Counted from the stretch's first letter, positions 1-9,024 are shown. The stretch is DNA of 64,000 nucleotides from Inquilinus limosus (GCF_002195995.1 NZ_NHON01000005.1:18871-82870), one strand, 5' to 3'. The notes: generated from the sequence alone by a model not told the origin. A program made the numbers and translations.

Positions 1-1
1 C

Positions 2-256
2 ATGCATCAGGAGCGGGAATACCCGGCCCGGATCAGCGGCACCGACCTGAAGAACCCGGACTTCGCGCAACTGGCCCGGGCCTATGGCGCCCATGCCGAG
101 ACGGTGGAGCGGACCGAGGAGTTCGCCCCGGCCTTCGAGCGCGCGGTGGCCGCCGGGAAGCCGGCGCTGATCTGGATCCGACTGGACCCGGAGGCGATCA
201 CTCCGCGCGCCAGCCTGAGCCAGATCCGCGCCACGGCGCAGCAGGCGAAGGGCTGA
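2..256 (+). CDS. C-terminal end of a thiamine-diphosphate-dependent enzyme (acetolactate synthase-like), partial
   Basis: Only the last 84 or so residues are in the window; the gene begins upstream of base 1. The segment looks like the end of the ThDP-binding domain of the acetolactate synthase / benzoylformate decarboxylase superfamily: a stretch ending 'NPDFAQLARAYGAHAETV', then an acidic helix 'TEEFAPAFERAVAAGKPALIWIRLDPE', which is how these enzymes close their last Rossmann-like fold. The catalytic Glu and the GDG...N cofactor motif would lie upstream, so the exact substrate cannot be told. It ends with TGA 127 bases before the next start. Confidence 0.75.
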   Translation: MHQEREYPARISGTDLKNPDFAQLARAYGAHAETVERTEEFAPAFERAVAAGKPALIWIRLDPEAITPRASLSQIRATAQQAKG

Positions 257-383
257 CGACGATGTCGTGAAGCGTTCTCCGCAGGGTCGCATTCCTGCCA
301 TAGACGCTTCCGATAGTCGCCGTCCGACATCATCCCTATCCCGCGACCCATCGGCCGCCGGGCGTTCCCGCGAGAGGCTGCGC

Positions 384-1445
384 ATGACCAGATCCTGGGC
401 CCGAATTCTCTGGCTGGCCGTGCCGGCCCTGATGGCCGGACAGGCGATCGCGGCCGATGCGCCGCCCCGCGCCACCGGCCCGATGACCTTCGTGTCCGCC
501 AGCAATGGCGGCAATTGCATCGGCTGCGAATGGACCGCGGCGGAGGGCACCATCACCGCCGCCACCCCGGCTGCCTTCGACGCCTATGCCGCCGAGAATG
601 GCTGCCCCGTGCTGCACCTCGATTCCCCGGGCGGCGATCCCGCGGCGGCAATGGCGCTCGGCCGCAGGATCCGGGAGCGGTGCGTCGATGTCGAGGTCGG
701 CCGCACCGTCCCCTATGCCGACCCGACCATGCCGGCGGATTATCCCAAGGTCGAGGACACGGCCTCCGGTCGCTGCGAGGGCGCCTGCGTCCTGGCCTTC
801 CTCGGCGGCCGCAGCCGCAGTGCGGAGGCCGGGGAGCTGGTGCCCGGCGGCGTGCCGGAGAACCTGCGGCCGCAGGTCGCGGCCTATCTGGCCGAGATGG
901 GCGGGAAGGCGGAGCTGCTGCCGCGCCTGCTCGCCGCCGGGGCCGGCAAGCCGCTGGGCAGCGACGAGGTCGCCTCGCTCGGCCTCGCCAATGCCGGGGA
1001 GGAGGCGCGGACGCCGTGGCAGACCTCGGCGGAGGGCAAGGGCACGATCGCGACCATGACCCTGAAGACCCCGACCAACGGGTCGGGCGAGACGCTGACG
1101 CTGTTCTGCCGCCGCGGCGACCAGACCCCGGCCTACCTGGCCTATTCCGGCTTCGACACCGGCACGGAGCTGCCGGACACAGCGACGCTGCAGATCGGCG
1201 GCCCCACGGCCGCGTCGCGCGACGTCACCGGGCCGGACCTCGAATCCCGCGACAGCCCCGACGGGCCTGAGGTGACGGTGGCGCTGAGCCAGGCCGAACG
1301 GGACGCGATCCTGGCCGGGCAGCCCTTTTCGCTGAGCATGGACGCGCTGCCGACCGTGGCCCCGGGCGGCATCGTCAGCCTGGACAGCACCCTGACCGAG
1401 ACCGACCGCAAGGCGGTGCGGGACGCCCTGGCCCATTGCCTCTGA
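384..1445 (+). CDS. Exported ClpP/crotonase-fold periplasmic protein (COG3904-like), probably catalytically dead
   Basis: A 353-residue protein. Residues 1-23 are a Sec signal peptide (positive start, hydrophobic core, cleavage after AIAA), which decides for the ATG at 384; GAGAGG lies just upstream. After it comes a ClpP/SppA-like fold of the kind found in small predicted periplasmic proteins: 'HLDSPGG' at 78-84 forms the oxyanion loop, followed by the helix 'AMALGRRIRER'. The usual active-site motif C-x-S-A-C is here C131-E-G-A-C135, so the serine is glycine. Residues 200-353 resemble nothing I know. It ends three bases before convergent azlD. Function unknown; a binding or scaffold role is more likely than proteolysis. 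Confidence 0.72.
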   Translation: MTRSWARILWLAVPALMAGQAIAADAPPRATGPMTFVSASNGGNCIGCEWTAAEGTITAATPAAFDAYAAENGCPVLHLDSPGGDPAAAMALGRRIRERCVDVEVGRTVPYADPTMPADYPKVEDTASGRCEGACVLAFLGGRSRSAEAGELVPGGVPENLRPQVAAYLAEMGGKAELLPRLLAAGAGKPLGSDEVASLGLANAGEEARTPWQTSAEGKGTIATMTLKTPTNGSGETLTLFCRRGDQTPAYLAYSGFDTGTELPDTATLQIGGPTAASRDVTGPDLESRDSPDGPEVTVALSQAERDAILAGQPFSLSMDALPTVAPGGIVSLDSTLTETDRKAVRDALAHCL

Positions 1446-1448
1446 CGG

Positions 1449-1775
1449 TCAAGCCCAGCCGGCCATCAGCATCAGCGCCCCGGCCCCGGCGCTGACGCCG
1501 AGCAGCACGTTGCGGCGGAACAGCAGGAAGACGGCGAGGCCGAGCGCGGTGGCGCCGGCCCGCTCCGCCATCGAGGTCGCGGCCAGCGGCCCGGCCGGCA
1601 GCAGGATCATGCGCGCGATCAGCCCGGCCAGGATGGCGTAGGCGACGCAGCCGACCCAGTCGAGCAGCGCCCCGCCCTCGCGCACCCGGCCGGCGAGATA
1701 GACGCCGAGCGCCCGCCACAGATAGGTGGCCGCCGCGGCGCCCAGCAGCATGACCCAGGGCAGCGCCTCACCCAT
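1449..1775 (-). CDS. azlD: AzlD-family branched-chain amino acid exporter, small subunit
   Basis: The 108-residue protein has three to four hydrophobic segments and the AzlD pattern: 'YLWRALGVYLAG' near the start, 'VAYAILAGLIARM' in the middle, and the closing 'FRRNVLLGVSAGAGAL' helix. AzlD partners with AzlC to export branched-chain amino acids or azaleucine through the inner membrane. Its ATG at 1775 overlaps the end of azlC by 8 bases, so the two are translationally coupled. Length is normal for the family. Substrate is inferred from the family only. Confidence 0.9.
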   Translation of the reverse strand: MGEALPWVMLLGAAAATYLWRALGVYLAGRVREGGALLDWVGCVAYAILAGLIARMILLPAGPLAATSMAERAGATALGLAVFLLFRRNVLLGVSAGAGALMLMAGWA

Positions 1776-2499
1776 GGCGGCGGCGCCACAGCCGGTCGGC
1801 CAGGAAGGCGGCGGTGCCGGCGATCAGCCCGGTGGCCAGCAGCCCCCATTCCGGATCGAGCTGATACAGCAGCGGCCCCAGCGCGCCGCCCAGCACCATG
1901 GCACCGAGCCGGGCCCGGTTCCGCAGATCGGCGGTCAGCACCAGGATGAAGTAGAGCGGGTTGAGGAAGACGAGGCCGAGCGAGACCGAGGCCGGCACCG
2001 CCGTGACCAGATAGTAGCCGACCGCGGTCCAGGCGACGCAGGACGCCCACAGGGTGCCGGCGAAGCCGACGAAATAGGGCAACCGCTGCTCCGGTGGCAG
2101 GGTCGGGCAGACCCGCATCCCCTGCACCCAGCCGGTGATGGCGACCAGATGGGCGGCGGCATAGTCCCACCAGCGCGGCCGGCCGGGCACGCGCAGCCCG
2201 GGCATCAGCACCAGCGCCATCGGCATCAGCCGGACATTGACCAGAGCCACCGCCGCGACCATGGCCAGCAGCGAGGCGCCGACGGCATAGGCCTCGATCA
2301 TCACCATCTGGCCCGGCAGGGCCCAGCCGGTCAGGGTCGAGAGCAGCCCGACCGGGAGGCCGAGCCCGCTGGCCCGCACCAGCGAGCCGAAGCCGACATA
2401 GGAGGCGCCGAGGACGAGGAGCGGTGCGCCCAGCACGTCCCGCGCCCCGCCGCGGAAGGCGGCGCGGGGCGAGGTGTAGGCGCGGGTCCGGTCGGGCAT
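1768..2499 (-). CDS. azlC: AzlC-family branched-chain amino acid permease, large subunit
   Basis: A 243-residue inner-membrane protein with about seven hydrophobic segments. The AzlC hallmark near the N terminus ('GLGLPVGLLSTLTGWALPGQMVMIEA') and the 'LNPLYFILVLTADLRNR' segment in the middle are both present. With AzlD it should form an exporter of branched-chain amino acids. It is upstream of azlD in one short operon, and a LysR regulator gene lies 82 bases upstream on the same strand, so the three could be one transcription unit. Confidence 0.9.
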   Translation of the reverse strand: MPDRTRAYTSPRAAFRGGARDVLGAPLLVLGASYVGFGSLVRASGLGLPVGLLSTLTGWALPGQMVMIEAYAVGASLLAMVAAVALVNVRLMPMALVLMPGLRVPGRPRWWDYAAAHLVAITGWVQGMRVCPTLPPEQRLPYFVGFAGTLWASCVAWTAVGYYLVTAVPASVSLGLVFLNPLYFILVLTADLRNRARLGAMVLGGALGPLLYQLDPEWGLLATGLIAGTAAFLADRLWRRRHG

Positions 2500-2581
2500 G
2501 GATCGCTTGTAGGATGCCGCCTCGGCCCGCCGGCATGCCGATCCGGCATGGAGGGTCTGCGACCGGATCCGCGAGCCGTCC

Positions 2582-3463
2582 CTAGTCCAGGTCGAGCATC
2601 TTCAGGAACGCCTCCACCGCCTTGCTGCGGTAGTGGTCCGGATGGCGCAGCACGCGGAAGCGGCGGGCCGGGAATGGCGGATCGAGCTGGCGCAGCGTGC
2701 CGAAGCGCAGCCCCGATTCGACCGACAGGCTGGACAGCACCCCCGCCCCCGCCCCGGCCTCGATCGCCGCGCGCACCGCCTCGTTGCTGGCCAGCTCCAG
2801 CGCCACCGGCAGCGCGGCGGGGTCGACGCCGAGCCGCTCCAGCGCCGATTCGAACACCTGGCGGGTGCCGGAGCCGCGCTCGCGCAGCACCCAGGGGCTG
2901 TCGGCGAAGCGGGACGGCACCACCATCCGCTCCTCCGCCCAGGGGTGGCCGGCGCCGACCACCAGCACCAGCCGGTCGCCCGGCACGCTGGCATGCTCGA
3001 AGCCCGCCACGTCCAGGTCGCCCTCGACGAAGCCGATATCGGCCCGGCCCTCGCGCACCGCCTCGGCCACCTGGGTGGTGTTGCCGATGGTGAGGTCGAG
3101 CTGCAGCCCGGGATGCGCCGCCCGGAAGCGGTGCATCAGCGACGGCAGCCAGTAGTTGCCGATGGTCTGGCTGGCATGCAGCGCCAGGAGGCCGCGGCGC
3201 AGCCCGGACAGGTCGTCCAGCGCCCGCTCGGCCAGCGCCGCCCGGGCCAGCACGGCCCGCGCCTCCGGCAGGAAGGCGGTGCCGGCATCGGTCAGGGCGA
3301 TGCCGCGGCCGACGCGGTGGAACAGCTTGGTGGCGTGGCGTGCCTCCAGCGCCTGGATCGCCGCGCTGGCGGCGGACTGGGTCAGGTTCAGCGCCTGCGC
3401 CGCGCGGGTCACGTGCAGATGCTCGGCGACCGCGACGAAGATCCGCAGCTGCTCCAGCGTCAT
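2582..3463 (-). CDS. LysR-family transcriptional regulator (CysL/YeiE-like)
   Basis: A 293-residue LysR protein. Residues 1-60 form the winged helix-turn-helix ('LRIFVAVAEHLHVTRAAQAL', then 'TQSAASAAIQALEARHATKL'); residues 90-290 are the periplasmic-binding-protein-like effector domain. The motif 'WVLRERGSGTRQVFESAL' is typical of the CysL/YeiE branch. I start it at the ATG at 3463, since LysR proteins begin right at the 'MTLEQLR' helix; an in-frame ATG at 3502 would add a proline-rich tail not seen in the family. Placed upstream of azlCD on the same strand, it may control that exporter. Confidence 0.88.
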   Translation of the reverse strand: MTLEQLRIFVAVAEHLHVTRAAQALNLTQSAASAAIQALEARHATKLFHRVGRGIALTDAGTAFLPEARAVLARAALAERALDDLSGLRRGLLALHASQTIGNYWLPSLMHRFRAAHPGLQLDLTIGNTTQVAEAVREGRADIGFVEGDLDVAGFEHASVPGDRLVLVVGAGHPWAEERMVVPSRFADSPWVLRERGSGTRQVFESALERLGVDPAALPVALELASNEAVRAAIEAGAGAGVLSSLSVESGLRFGTLRQLDPPFPARRFRVLRHPDHYRSKAVEAFLKMLDLD

Positions 3464-4071
3464 GCGTTGACCCCGGCGCGGCGGGGCGGGCGGCGGAGGC
3501 ACCGGAGCGATGCGACTCGGGACGCCGCTTCTGTGACAGCCACAAGCCTCACGAAAGCCTCCGCCGGACCCTTAGGGTCCTCGCCAATGATCGAGCGAGC
3601 GATTGAGTCCGGACCAAACGATCAGGATTCTCGATCACAGAATGACATAGTTCGTGCTTAAGGCGAGTCGGCTGAAAAGCCGCATCGCCTTTCTGGCGAA
3701 CTGAGCATACCCTGTTACCATTGATGCGACGTGGGACCTGGATGGCAGGCCGCGCCAAGACCTCGACCAACGAGGCCCCGGGCCCAGATAAAAATTAAGG
3801 CAGTAGTATTATCGGTCAGGTTCGACCCTATATTGTTAAGCAGAGCGAGCGGTGGAGAAGGGGTAGTGTCAGATATTGCACCTCATCCGGGTCCCGACTG
3901 CGCAGCCCATGCTGGGCCTGCGGGCGGGCGGGATGGGGCCGGCCCTTGTCATCCACCCGAATCTCGCCGCAAAGCCCGGACCATCATGGGCCGGACACAT
4001 ATGCCCAGAAGCTGCGGCCGGAAACGGCACACTAGGTTGAGTCTCGATCCTCCAACCTTTGGCGGGTGGCA
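3464..4071. promoter_or_regulatory. 608-bp intergenic leader between divergent LysR gene and prkA
   Basis: No convincing gene lies here. The stretch is clearly richer in A+T than its surroundings, especially 3570-3720 and 3785-3880, as expected of promoter DNA. It carries five GANTC sites (3605, 3626, 3665, 3959, 4039), the target of the CcrM methylase encoded at the other end of the window. It must hold the promoters of the LysR gene and of the prkA operon. I could not find a convincing sigma-54 or EcfG consensus, so the sigma factor stays open. Confidence 0.5.
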
Positions 4072-6018
4072 ATGGCACCGACCGACGATCTCTTCACCAG
4101 CTATGCGAAGTCCTACGAGGCCCGCCGCGCGGCGGAGATGTCCCTCGAAGAATTCCTGAAGGGATGTCGCAGCGACCCGATGATGTATGCGAGCGCGGCC
4201 GAACGGCTGCTCGCGGCCATCGGCCAGCCGGAGATCGTGGACACCGCCCGCGACGGCCGGCTGGGGCGGATCTTCATGAACCGCACCATCCGGGTGTACC
4301 CGGCCTTCTCCGAGTTCTACGGCATGGAGGAGACGATCGAGCGGATCGTCAGCTTCCTGCTGCACGCGGCCCAGGGGCTGGAGGAGCGCAAGCAGATCCT
4401 CTACCTGCTCGGCCCGGTCGGCGGCGGCAAGTCGTCGCTGGCGGAGCGGCTGAAGGCGCTGATGGAGGTGCACCCGATCTATGTGCTGAAGGCCGGCGAC
4501 GAGGTCAGCCCGATCTTCGAGAGCCCGCTCGGCCTGTTCAACCCCGACACGATGGGCGCCGAGCTCGAGGACCGCTACGGCATCCCGCGCCGGCGCCTGA
4601 CCGGGCTGGTCAGCCCCTGGTGCCTGAAGCGGCTGGACGAGTTCGACGGCGACATCTCCAAGTTCAAGGTGGTGCGGCTGCAGCCGTCGCGGCTGCGCCA
4701 GATCGGCATCGCCAAGACCGAGCCGGGCGACGAGAACAACCAGGACATCTCCTCCCTGGTCGGCAAGGTCGACATCCGCAGCCTGGAGACGCTGCCGCAG
4801 CACGACCCGGACGCCTACAGCTATTCCGGCGGCCTGAACCGGGCCAATCAGGGCCTGCTCGAATTCGTCGAGATGTTCAAGGCGCCGATCAAGATGCTGC
4901 ACCCGCTGCTGACGGCGACGCAGGAGGGCAACTATGTCGGCACCGAGAACATCGGCGCCCTGCCCTTCACCGGCATCATCATGGCGCATTCCAACGAGTC
5001 CGAGTGGCAGGGCTTCAAGAACAACAAGAACAACGAAGCCTTCATCGACCGGATCTACGTGATCAAGGTGCCCTACTGCCTGCGGGTGACCGAGGAGCAG
5101 AAGATCTACGACAAGCTGATCCGCAGCTCGAAGCTGGCGGACGCCCCCTGCGCCCCGGGCACACTGGAGATGCTGGCCCGGTTCTCGGTCCTGTCCCGCC
5201 TGCATGAGCACGAGAACTCCAACCTCTACTCCAAGATGCGGGTCTATGACGGCGAGAGCCTGCGCGAGGTCGACCCCCGCGCCCGCAGCCTGCAGGAGTA
5301 CAAGGATGCCGGCGGCGTCGACGAGGGCATGGACGGCGTCTCGACCCGCTTCGCCTTCAAGGCGCTGGCCGCCACCTACAACCACGACACCAACGAGGTC
5401 GCCGCCGACCCGGTGCACCTGATCTATGTGGTCGAGCAGATGGTGCGGCGCGAGCAGCTGCCGGCCGAGACCGAGAAGCGCTACCTGGAGTTCCTGAAGG
5501 CCGACCTGGCGCCGCGCTATGCCGAGTTCATCGGCCACGAGATCCAGAAGGCCTATCTGGAATCGTATCACGACTATGGCCAGAACCTGTTCGACCGCTA
5601 TGTCGATTACGCGGATGCCTGGATCGAGGACCAGGACTTCAAGGACCCCGACACCGGGCAGCTGCTGAACCGCGACCTGCTGAACCAGGAGCTGACCAAG
5701 ATCGAGAAGCCGGCCGGCATCGCCAACCCGAAGGACTTCCGCAACGAGGTGGTCAAGTTCGCGCTGCGCTCCCGCGCCGCCAATGAGGGCCGCAACCCGA
5801 GCTGGACCAGCTACGAGAAGATCCGCGAGGTGATCGAGCGGCGGATGTTCAGCCAGGTGGAGGAGCTGCTGCCGGTGATCAGCTTCGGCTCGAAGAAGGA
5901 CGGCGACACCGAGAAGAAGCACGAGGAGTTCGTCGAGCGCATGGTCGCCCGCGGCTACACCGAGCGGCAGGTCCGGCGCCTGGTCGAATGGTACATGCGG
6001 GTCAAGCAGGCGGGCTGA
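4072..6018 (+). CDS. prkA: PrkA/YeaG serine protein kinase
   Basis: A 648-residue cytoplasmic protein. The N-terminal two-thirds is an AAA-type ATPase domain with a Walker A loop G-P-V-G-G-G-K-S-S at 114-122; the C-terminal third is the PrkA kinase domain. The length matches PrkA/YeaG. The family is a Ser/Thr kinase induced by starvation and stress in enterobacteria and during sporulation in Bacillus. An in-frame GTG six bases upstream (4066) is an alternative start; neither has a clear Shine-Dalgarno sequence. It is first in an operon with the YeaH and SpoVR-type genes, the same order seen across proteobacteria. Confidence 0.95.
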   Translation: MAPTDDLFTSYAKSYEARRAAEMSLEEFLKGCRSDPMMYASAAERLLAAIGQPEIVDTARDGRLGRIFMNRTIRVYPAFSEFYGMEETIERIVSFLLHAAQGLEERKQILYLLGPVGGGKSSLAERLKALMEVHPIYVLKAGDEVSPIFESPLGLFNPDTMGAELEDRYGIPRRRLTGLVSPWCLKRLDEFDGDISKFKVVRLQPSRLRQIGIAKTEPGDENNQDISSLVGKVDIRSLETLPQHDPDAYSYSGGLNRANQGLLEFVEMFKAPIKMLHPLLTATQEGNYVGTENIGALPFTGIIMAHSNESEWQGFKNNKNNEAFIDRIYVIKVPYCLRVTEEQKIYDKLIRSSKLADAPCAPGTLEMLARFSVLSRLHEHENSNLYSKMRVYDGESLREVDPRARSLQEYKDAGGVDEGMDGVSTRFAFKALAATYNHDTNEVAADPVHLIYVVEQMVRREQLPAETEKRYLEFLKADLAPRYAEFIGHEIQKAYLESYHDYGQNLFDRYVDYADAWIEDQDFKDPDTGQLLNRDLLNQELTKIEKPAGIANPKDFRNEVVKFALRSRAANEGRNPSWTSYEKIREVIERRMFSQVEELLPVISFGSKKDGDTEKKHEEFVERMVARGYTERQVRRLVEWYMRVKQAG

Positions 6019-6043
6019 GACAGGAGGGTGTGAACAACGCGCG

Positions 6044-7357
6044 ATGTCCATGCACATCATCGACCGGCGGCTTAATCCGGGCGGCAAGAGCCTCGTCAAC
6101 CGCCAACGCTTCCTGCGCCGGGCCAAGGCCCTGGTGCAGCGGGCGGTCAGAGACAGTTCGCGCGAGCGCAGCATCAAGGATCTGGAGCAGGGCGGCGAGG
6201 TCGCGATCCCGGTCACGGGCGTGAACGAGCCGCGGCTGCACCGCTCCGGCTCCGGCGGCGTGCGCGACCACATCCTCCCAGGCAACAAGGAGTTCGTCGA
6301 GGGCGACACCATCCAGCGGCCGAAGCGCGGCGGCGGGGGTGGCGGCAGCGAGGGCGCGCCCGACGGCGACGGCCAGGACGAGTTCCGCTTCGTGCTGTCG
6401 CAGGAGGAGTATCTTGAGCTCTTCCTCGACGATCTGGAGCTGCCCGACCTGGCCAAGCGCAAGCTGGTCGCGTCCGAGAGCGTCGGGTGGCGGCGGGCCG
6501 GCTTCTCCACCAGCGGCCCACCGGCCAGCCTGGCGGTGACCCGGACGATGCAGCGGGCGATGTCGCGGCGCATCGCCCTGCGCCGCCCGAAATCCGGCGA
6601 GATCAAGGACATCGAGGCCGAGATCGCGGCGCTGGAGGGCCAGGCCGACCCGGACCAGGAGAAGATCGACCAGTTGCAGGAGCATCTGGACCACCTGCTG
6701 ACGCGCACCCGGCGCATCCCCTATATCGACCCGGTCGACCTGCGCTACCGCCGGCTGGAGGCGACGCCGAAGCCGGTGGCCCAGGCAGTGATGTTCTGCC
6801 TGATGGACGTCTCGGGCTCGATGACCGAGCACATGAAGGACCTGGCGAAGCGCTTCTTCGCCCTGCTGCACCTGTTCCTCAAGCGCCGCTACAAGCATGT
6901 CGAGCTGGTGTTCATCCGCCACACCCACCAGGCCGAGGAGGTGGACGAGGACACGTTCTTCTACTCGACCGAGAGCGGCGGCACGGTGGTCTCCACCGCG
7001 CTGGAGATGATGGCGTCGATCGTGGCCCAGCGCTACCGGCCGGAGGACTGGAACATCTACGCCGCCCAGGCCTCGGACGGCGACAACCTGTCCAGCGACA
7101 GCGCCAAGTCCGCGGCCCTGCTCGGCGACGAGATCCTGCCGCTGTGCCAGTACTTCGCCTATCTCGAGGTCGGCCGCGACGAGGACCCGATGTCCTCCGG
7201 CGTGGTGCCACGCCAGACCGACCTGTGGCAGACCTATGACCGCGTGCGCAAGCCGGACGTGCCCTTCGCCATGCGCAAGGTCTGGCACCGCCGCGACATC
7301 TACCCGGTGTTCCGCGAGCTGTTCCAGCGCCGCGACGTGGGGGTGGGAGCCGACTGA
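6044..7357 (+). CDS. yeaH: YeaH/UPF0229 family protein (DUF444, VWA-like)
   Basis: A 437-residue protein of the DUF444 family. The N-terminal half is charged, with a Gly run at 97-102 and a long helical stretch near residues 190-220 ('IEAEIAALEGQADPDQEKID'). The C-terminal half is a von Willebrand A-like domain whose metal site is seen in 'LMDVSGSMTEHMK' (D-x-S-x-S). The biochemical role is unknown; partners are thought to be PrkA and YcgB, encoded on either side. A second ATG at 6050 is possible. AGGAGG occurs around 6021, rather far from the start. Confidence 0.93.
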   Translation: MSMHIIDRRLNPGGKSLVNRQRFLRRAKALVQRAVRDSSRERSIKDLEQGGEVAIPVTGVNEPRLHRSGSGGVRDHILPGNKEFVEGDTIQRPKRGGGGGGSEGAPDGDGQDEFRFVLSQEEYLELFLDDLELPDLAKRKLVASESVGWRRAGFSTSGPPASLAVTRTMQRAMSRRIALRRPKSGEIKDIEAEIAALEGQADPDQEKIDQLQEHLDHLLTRTRRIPYIDPVDLRYRRLEATPKPVAQAVMFCLMDVSGSMTEHMKDLAKRFFALLHLFLKRRYKHVELVFIRHTHQAEEVDEDTFFYSTESGGTVVSTALEMMASIVAQRYRPEDWNIYAAQASDGDNLSSDSAKSAALLGDEILPLCQYFAYLEVGRDEDPMSSGVVPRQTDLWQTYDRVRKPDVPFAMRKVWHRRDIYPVFRELFQRRDVGVGAD

Positions 7358-8886
7358 TGAGCGAGACGCTGCTCTATCCCGGCACCGACTGGGATTTCGG
7401 CACGATCCAGCGGATCTACGATCGGGTCGAGCAGGTGGCCAAGGGGCTGAAGCTCGACACCTATCCCAACCAGATCGAGGTGATCACGGCCGAGCAGATG
7501 CTCGACGCCTATTCCTCGATCGGCATGCCGCTGTTCTACAAGCACTGGTCCTTCGGCAAGCAGTTCGCCCAGAACGAGGTGCTGTACCGCAAGGGGCTGC
7601 GCGGGCTGGCCTATGAGCTGGTGATCAACTCCAGCCCCTGCATCAGCTACATCATGGAGGAGAACTCGGCGACCCTGCAGACGCTGGTGATCGCCCACGC
7701 CGCCTTCGGCCACAACACCTTCTTCAAGACCAACTACCTGTTCAAGCAGTGGACCGATGCCGAGGGCATCCTCGACTATCTCGAATTCGCCAAGGCCTAC
7801 ATCGCGCAATGCGAGGAGCGCTACGGCCAGGCGGCGGTCGAGCAGCTGCTGGACGCCGCCCACGCGCTGATGAGCCATGGCGTGCACCGCTATCCGCGGC
7901 CGCGCCGGCCGGACCTGAAGACCGAGGAGCGGCGGGCCAAGGAGCGGCTGGAATACCAGGAGCAGGTGTTCAACGACCTGTGGCGCACCCTGCCGAACGC
8001 GCCGGCCAAGTCCGGGCCGGTGCTGAGCGAGGAGCGCCGCCGCGCCCTGCTCGAGCTGCCGCAGGAGAACATCCTGTATTTCCTGGAGAAATCGGCGCCG
8101 CGGCTGCAGCCCTGGCAGCGCGAGCTGCTGCGCATCGTCCGGCTGGTGGCGCAGTATTTCTACCCGCAATCGCAGACCAAGGTGATGAACGAGGGCTGCG
8201 CCTGCTGGGTGCACTACAAGATCATGACCCAGCTGCACGAGGAGGGCTCGCTGAACGACGGCGCCTTCCTGGAGTTCCTGCAGTCCCACACCAATGTCGT
8301 GTACCAACCGGAGTTCAACGACCAGCACTACAACGGCATCAACCCCTACGCCCTGGGCCTGGGGATGATGCAGGACATCGAGCGGATCGTGGTCGACCCG
8401 ACCGACGAGGACCGGGAATGGTTCCCGGACATCGCCGGCAAGGGTGATGCCACCGGCGTGCTGCAGGATGTCTGGGCCAACTACCGCGACGAGAGCTTCG
8501 TGTCGCAGTTCCTGAGCCCGCGGCTGATCCGGCAGTGGCGGATGTTCCACCTGCTGGACGATTCCGGCCAGCCGGAGCTGCGGGTCGACGCGATCCATGA
8601 CGAGGGCGGCTACCGCCGCATCCGCCGGGCGCTGGCCCGGCATTACGACGTGGCCTGGAACGACCCGGACATCCAGGTGGTCGACGTCGACCTGGCCGGC
8701 GACCGCCGCCTGATACTGCAGCACAGCGTTCTGAACGGCATCCTGCTGGCCGAGAACGACACAAGGCAGGTGCTGCAGCACCTGGCCGACCTGTGGGGCT
8801 ATGACGTGCTGCTGAAGGAGATCGACCCCTCCAGCAACGCCGTGCTGAAGGAGCATTCCGCCAGCGCGCGGTCGACGTTCTTCTGA
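7357..8886 (+). CDS. ycgB: SpoVR family protein (YcgB)
   Basis: A 509-residue SpoVR homologue. The family is recognised by the N-terminal 'EVITAEQMLDAYSSIGMP' and 'KHWSFGKQF' segments and by the conserved central motif 'NEGCACWVHYKIMTQLHEEG', followed by 'GINPYALGLGMMQDIER'. Function is not established; it is co-regulated with PrkA in nitrogen starvation and stationary phase in enterobacteria. The start codon overlaps the stop of the upstream gene (TGATG), so translation is coupled. An intergenic palindromic repeat begins 24 bases after its stop. Confidence 0.95.
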   Translation: MSETLLYPGTDWDFGTIQRIYDRVEQVAKGLKLDTYPNQIEVITAEQMLDAYSSIGMPLFYKHWSFGKQFAQNEVLYRKGLRGLAYELVINSSPCISYIMEENSATLQTLVIAHAAFGHNTFFKTNYLFKQWTDAEGILDYLEFAKAYIAQCEERYGQAAVEQLLDAAHALMSHGVHRYPRPRRPDLKTEERRAKERLEYQEQVFNDLWRTLPNAPAKSGPVLSEERRRALLELPQENILYFLEKSAPRLQPWQRELLRIVRLVAQYFYPQSQTKVMNEGCACWVHYKIMTQLHEEGSLNDGAFLEFLQSHTNVVYQPEFNDQHYNGINPYALGLGMMQDIERIVVDPTDEDREWFPDIAGKGDATGVLQDVWANYRDESFVSQFLSPRLIRQWRMFHLLDDSGQPELRVDAIHDEGGYRRIRRALARHYDVAWNDPDIQVVDVDLAGDRRLILQHSVLNGILLAENDTRQVLQHLADLWGYDVLLKEIDPSSNAVLKEHSASARSTFF

Positions 8887-8910
8887 GCCAGCCCGGCTCG
8901 CCTTTCCACT

Positions 8911-9000
8911 GTCATCCTCGGGCTTGACCCGAGGATCCAGGGGCTTTCAACAGCCGCTCTCGGTGGCTCCTGGATTGCCGGGTCAAGCCCGGCAATGACA
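8911..9000. repeat. Intergenic interrupted palindrome, copy 1 (CGGGTCAAGCCCG subtype)
   Basis: A 90-base element with ends GTCAT / ATGAC. Each arm contains its own hairpin: CTCGGG-cttga-CCCGAG on the left and TTGCCGGG-tcaa-GCCCGGCAA on the right, flanking a CCAGG...CCTGG inner pair. It lies between the convergent ends of ycgB and the MscS gene. A near reverse complement of it occurs at 63563-63648. Confidence 0.85.
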
Positions 9001-9024
9001 ATGGAGGAGATCTGCTGCCGCCCT

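Noticed and set aside
3549..3770. A 73-codon minus-strand frame in the prkA leader
   Set aside because: No ribosome site, biased low-complexity end and no recognisable fold; it lies in AT-rich promoter-like DNA.
3949..6717. A 922-codon open frame on the minus strand opposite prkA and yeaH
   Set aside because: It is antisense to two clearly conserved genes; its translation is rich in Leu, Gln, Asp and Val without any family motif, as expected from high-GC antisense frames.
8887..9024. Coding continuation of the MscS gene or a small gene over the repeat
   Set aside because: The minus-strand frame through the repeat translates to the familiar 'PGLTRQSR' of this intergenic element and is not conserved coding sequence.
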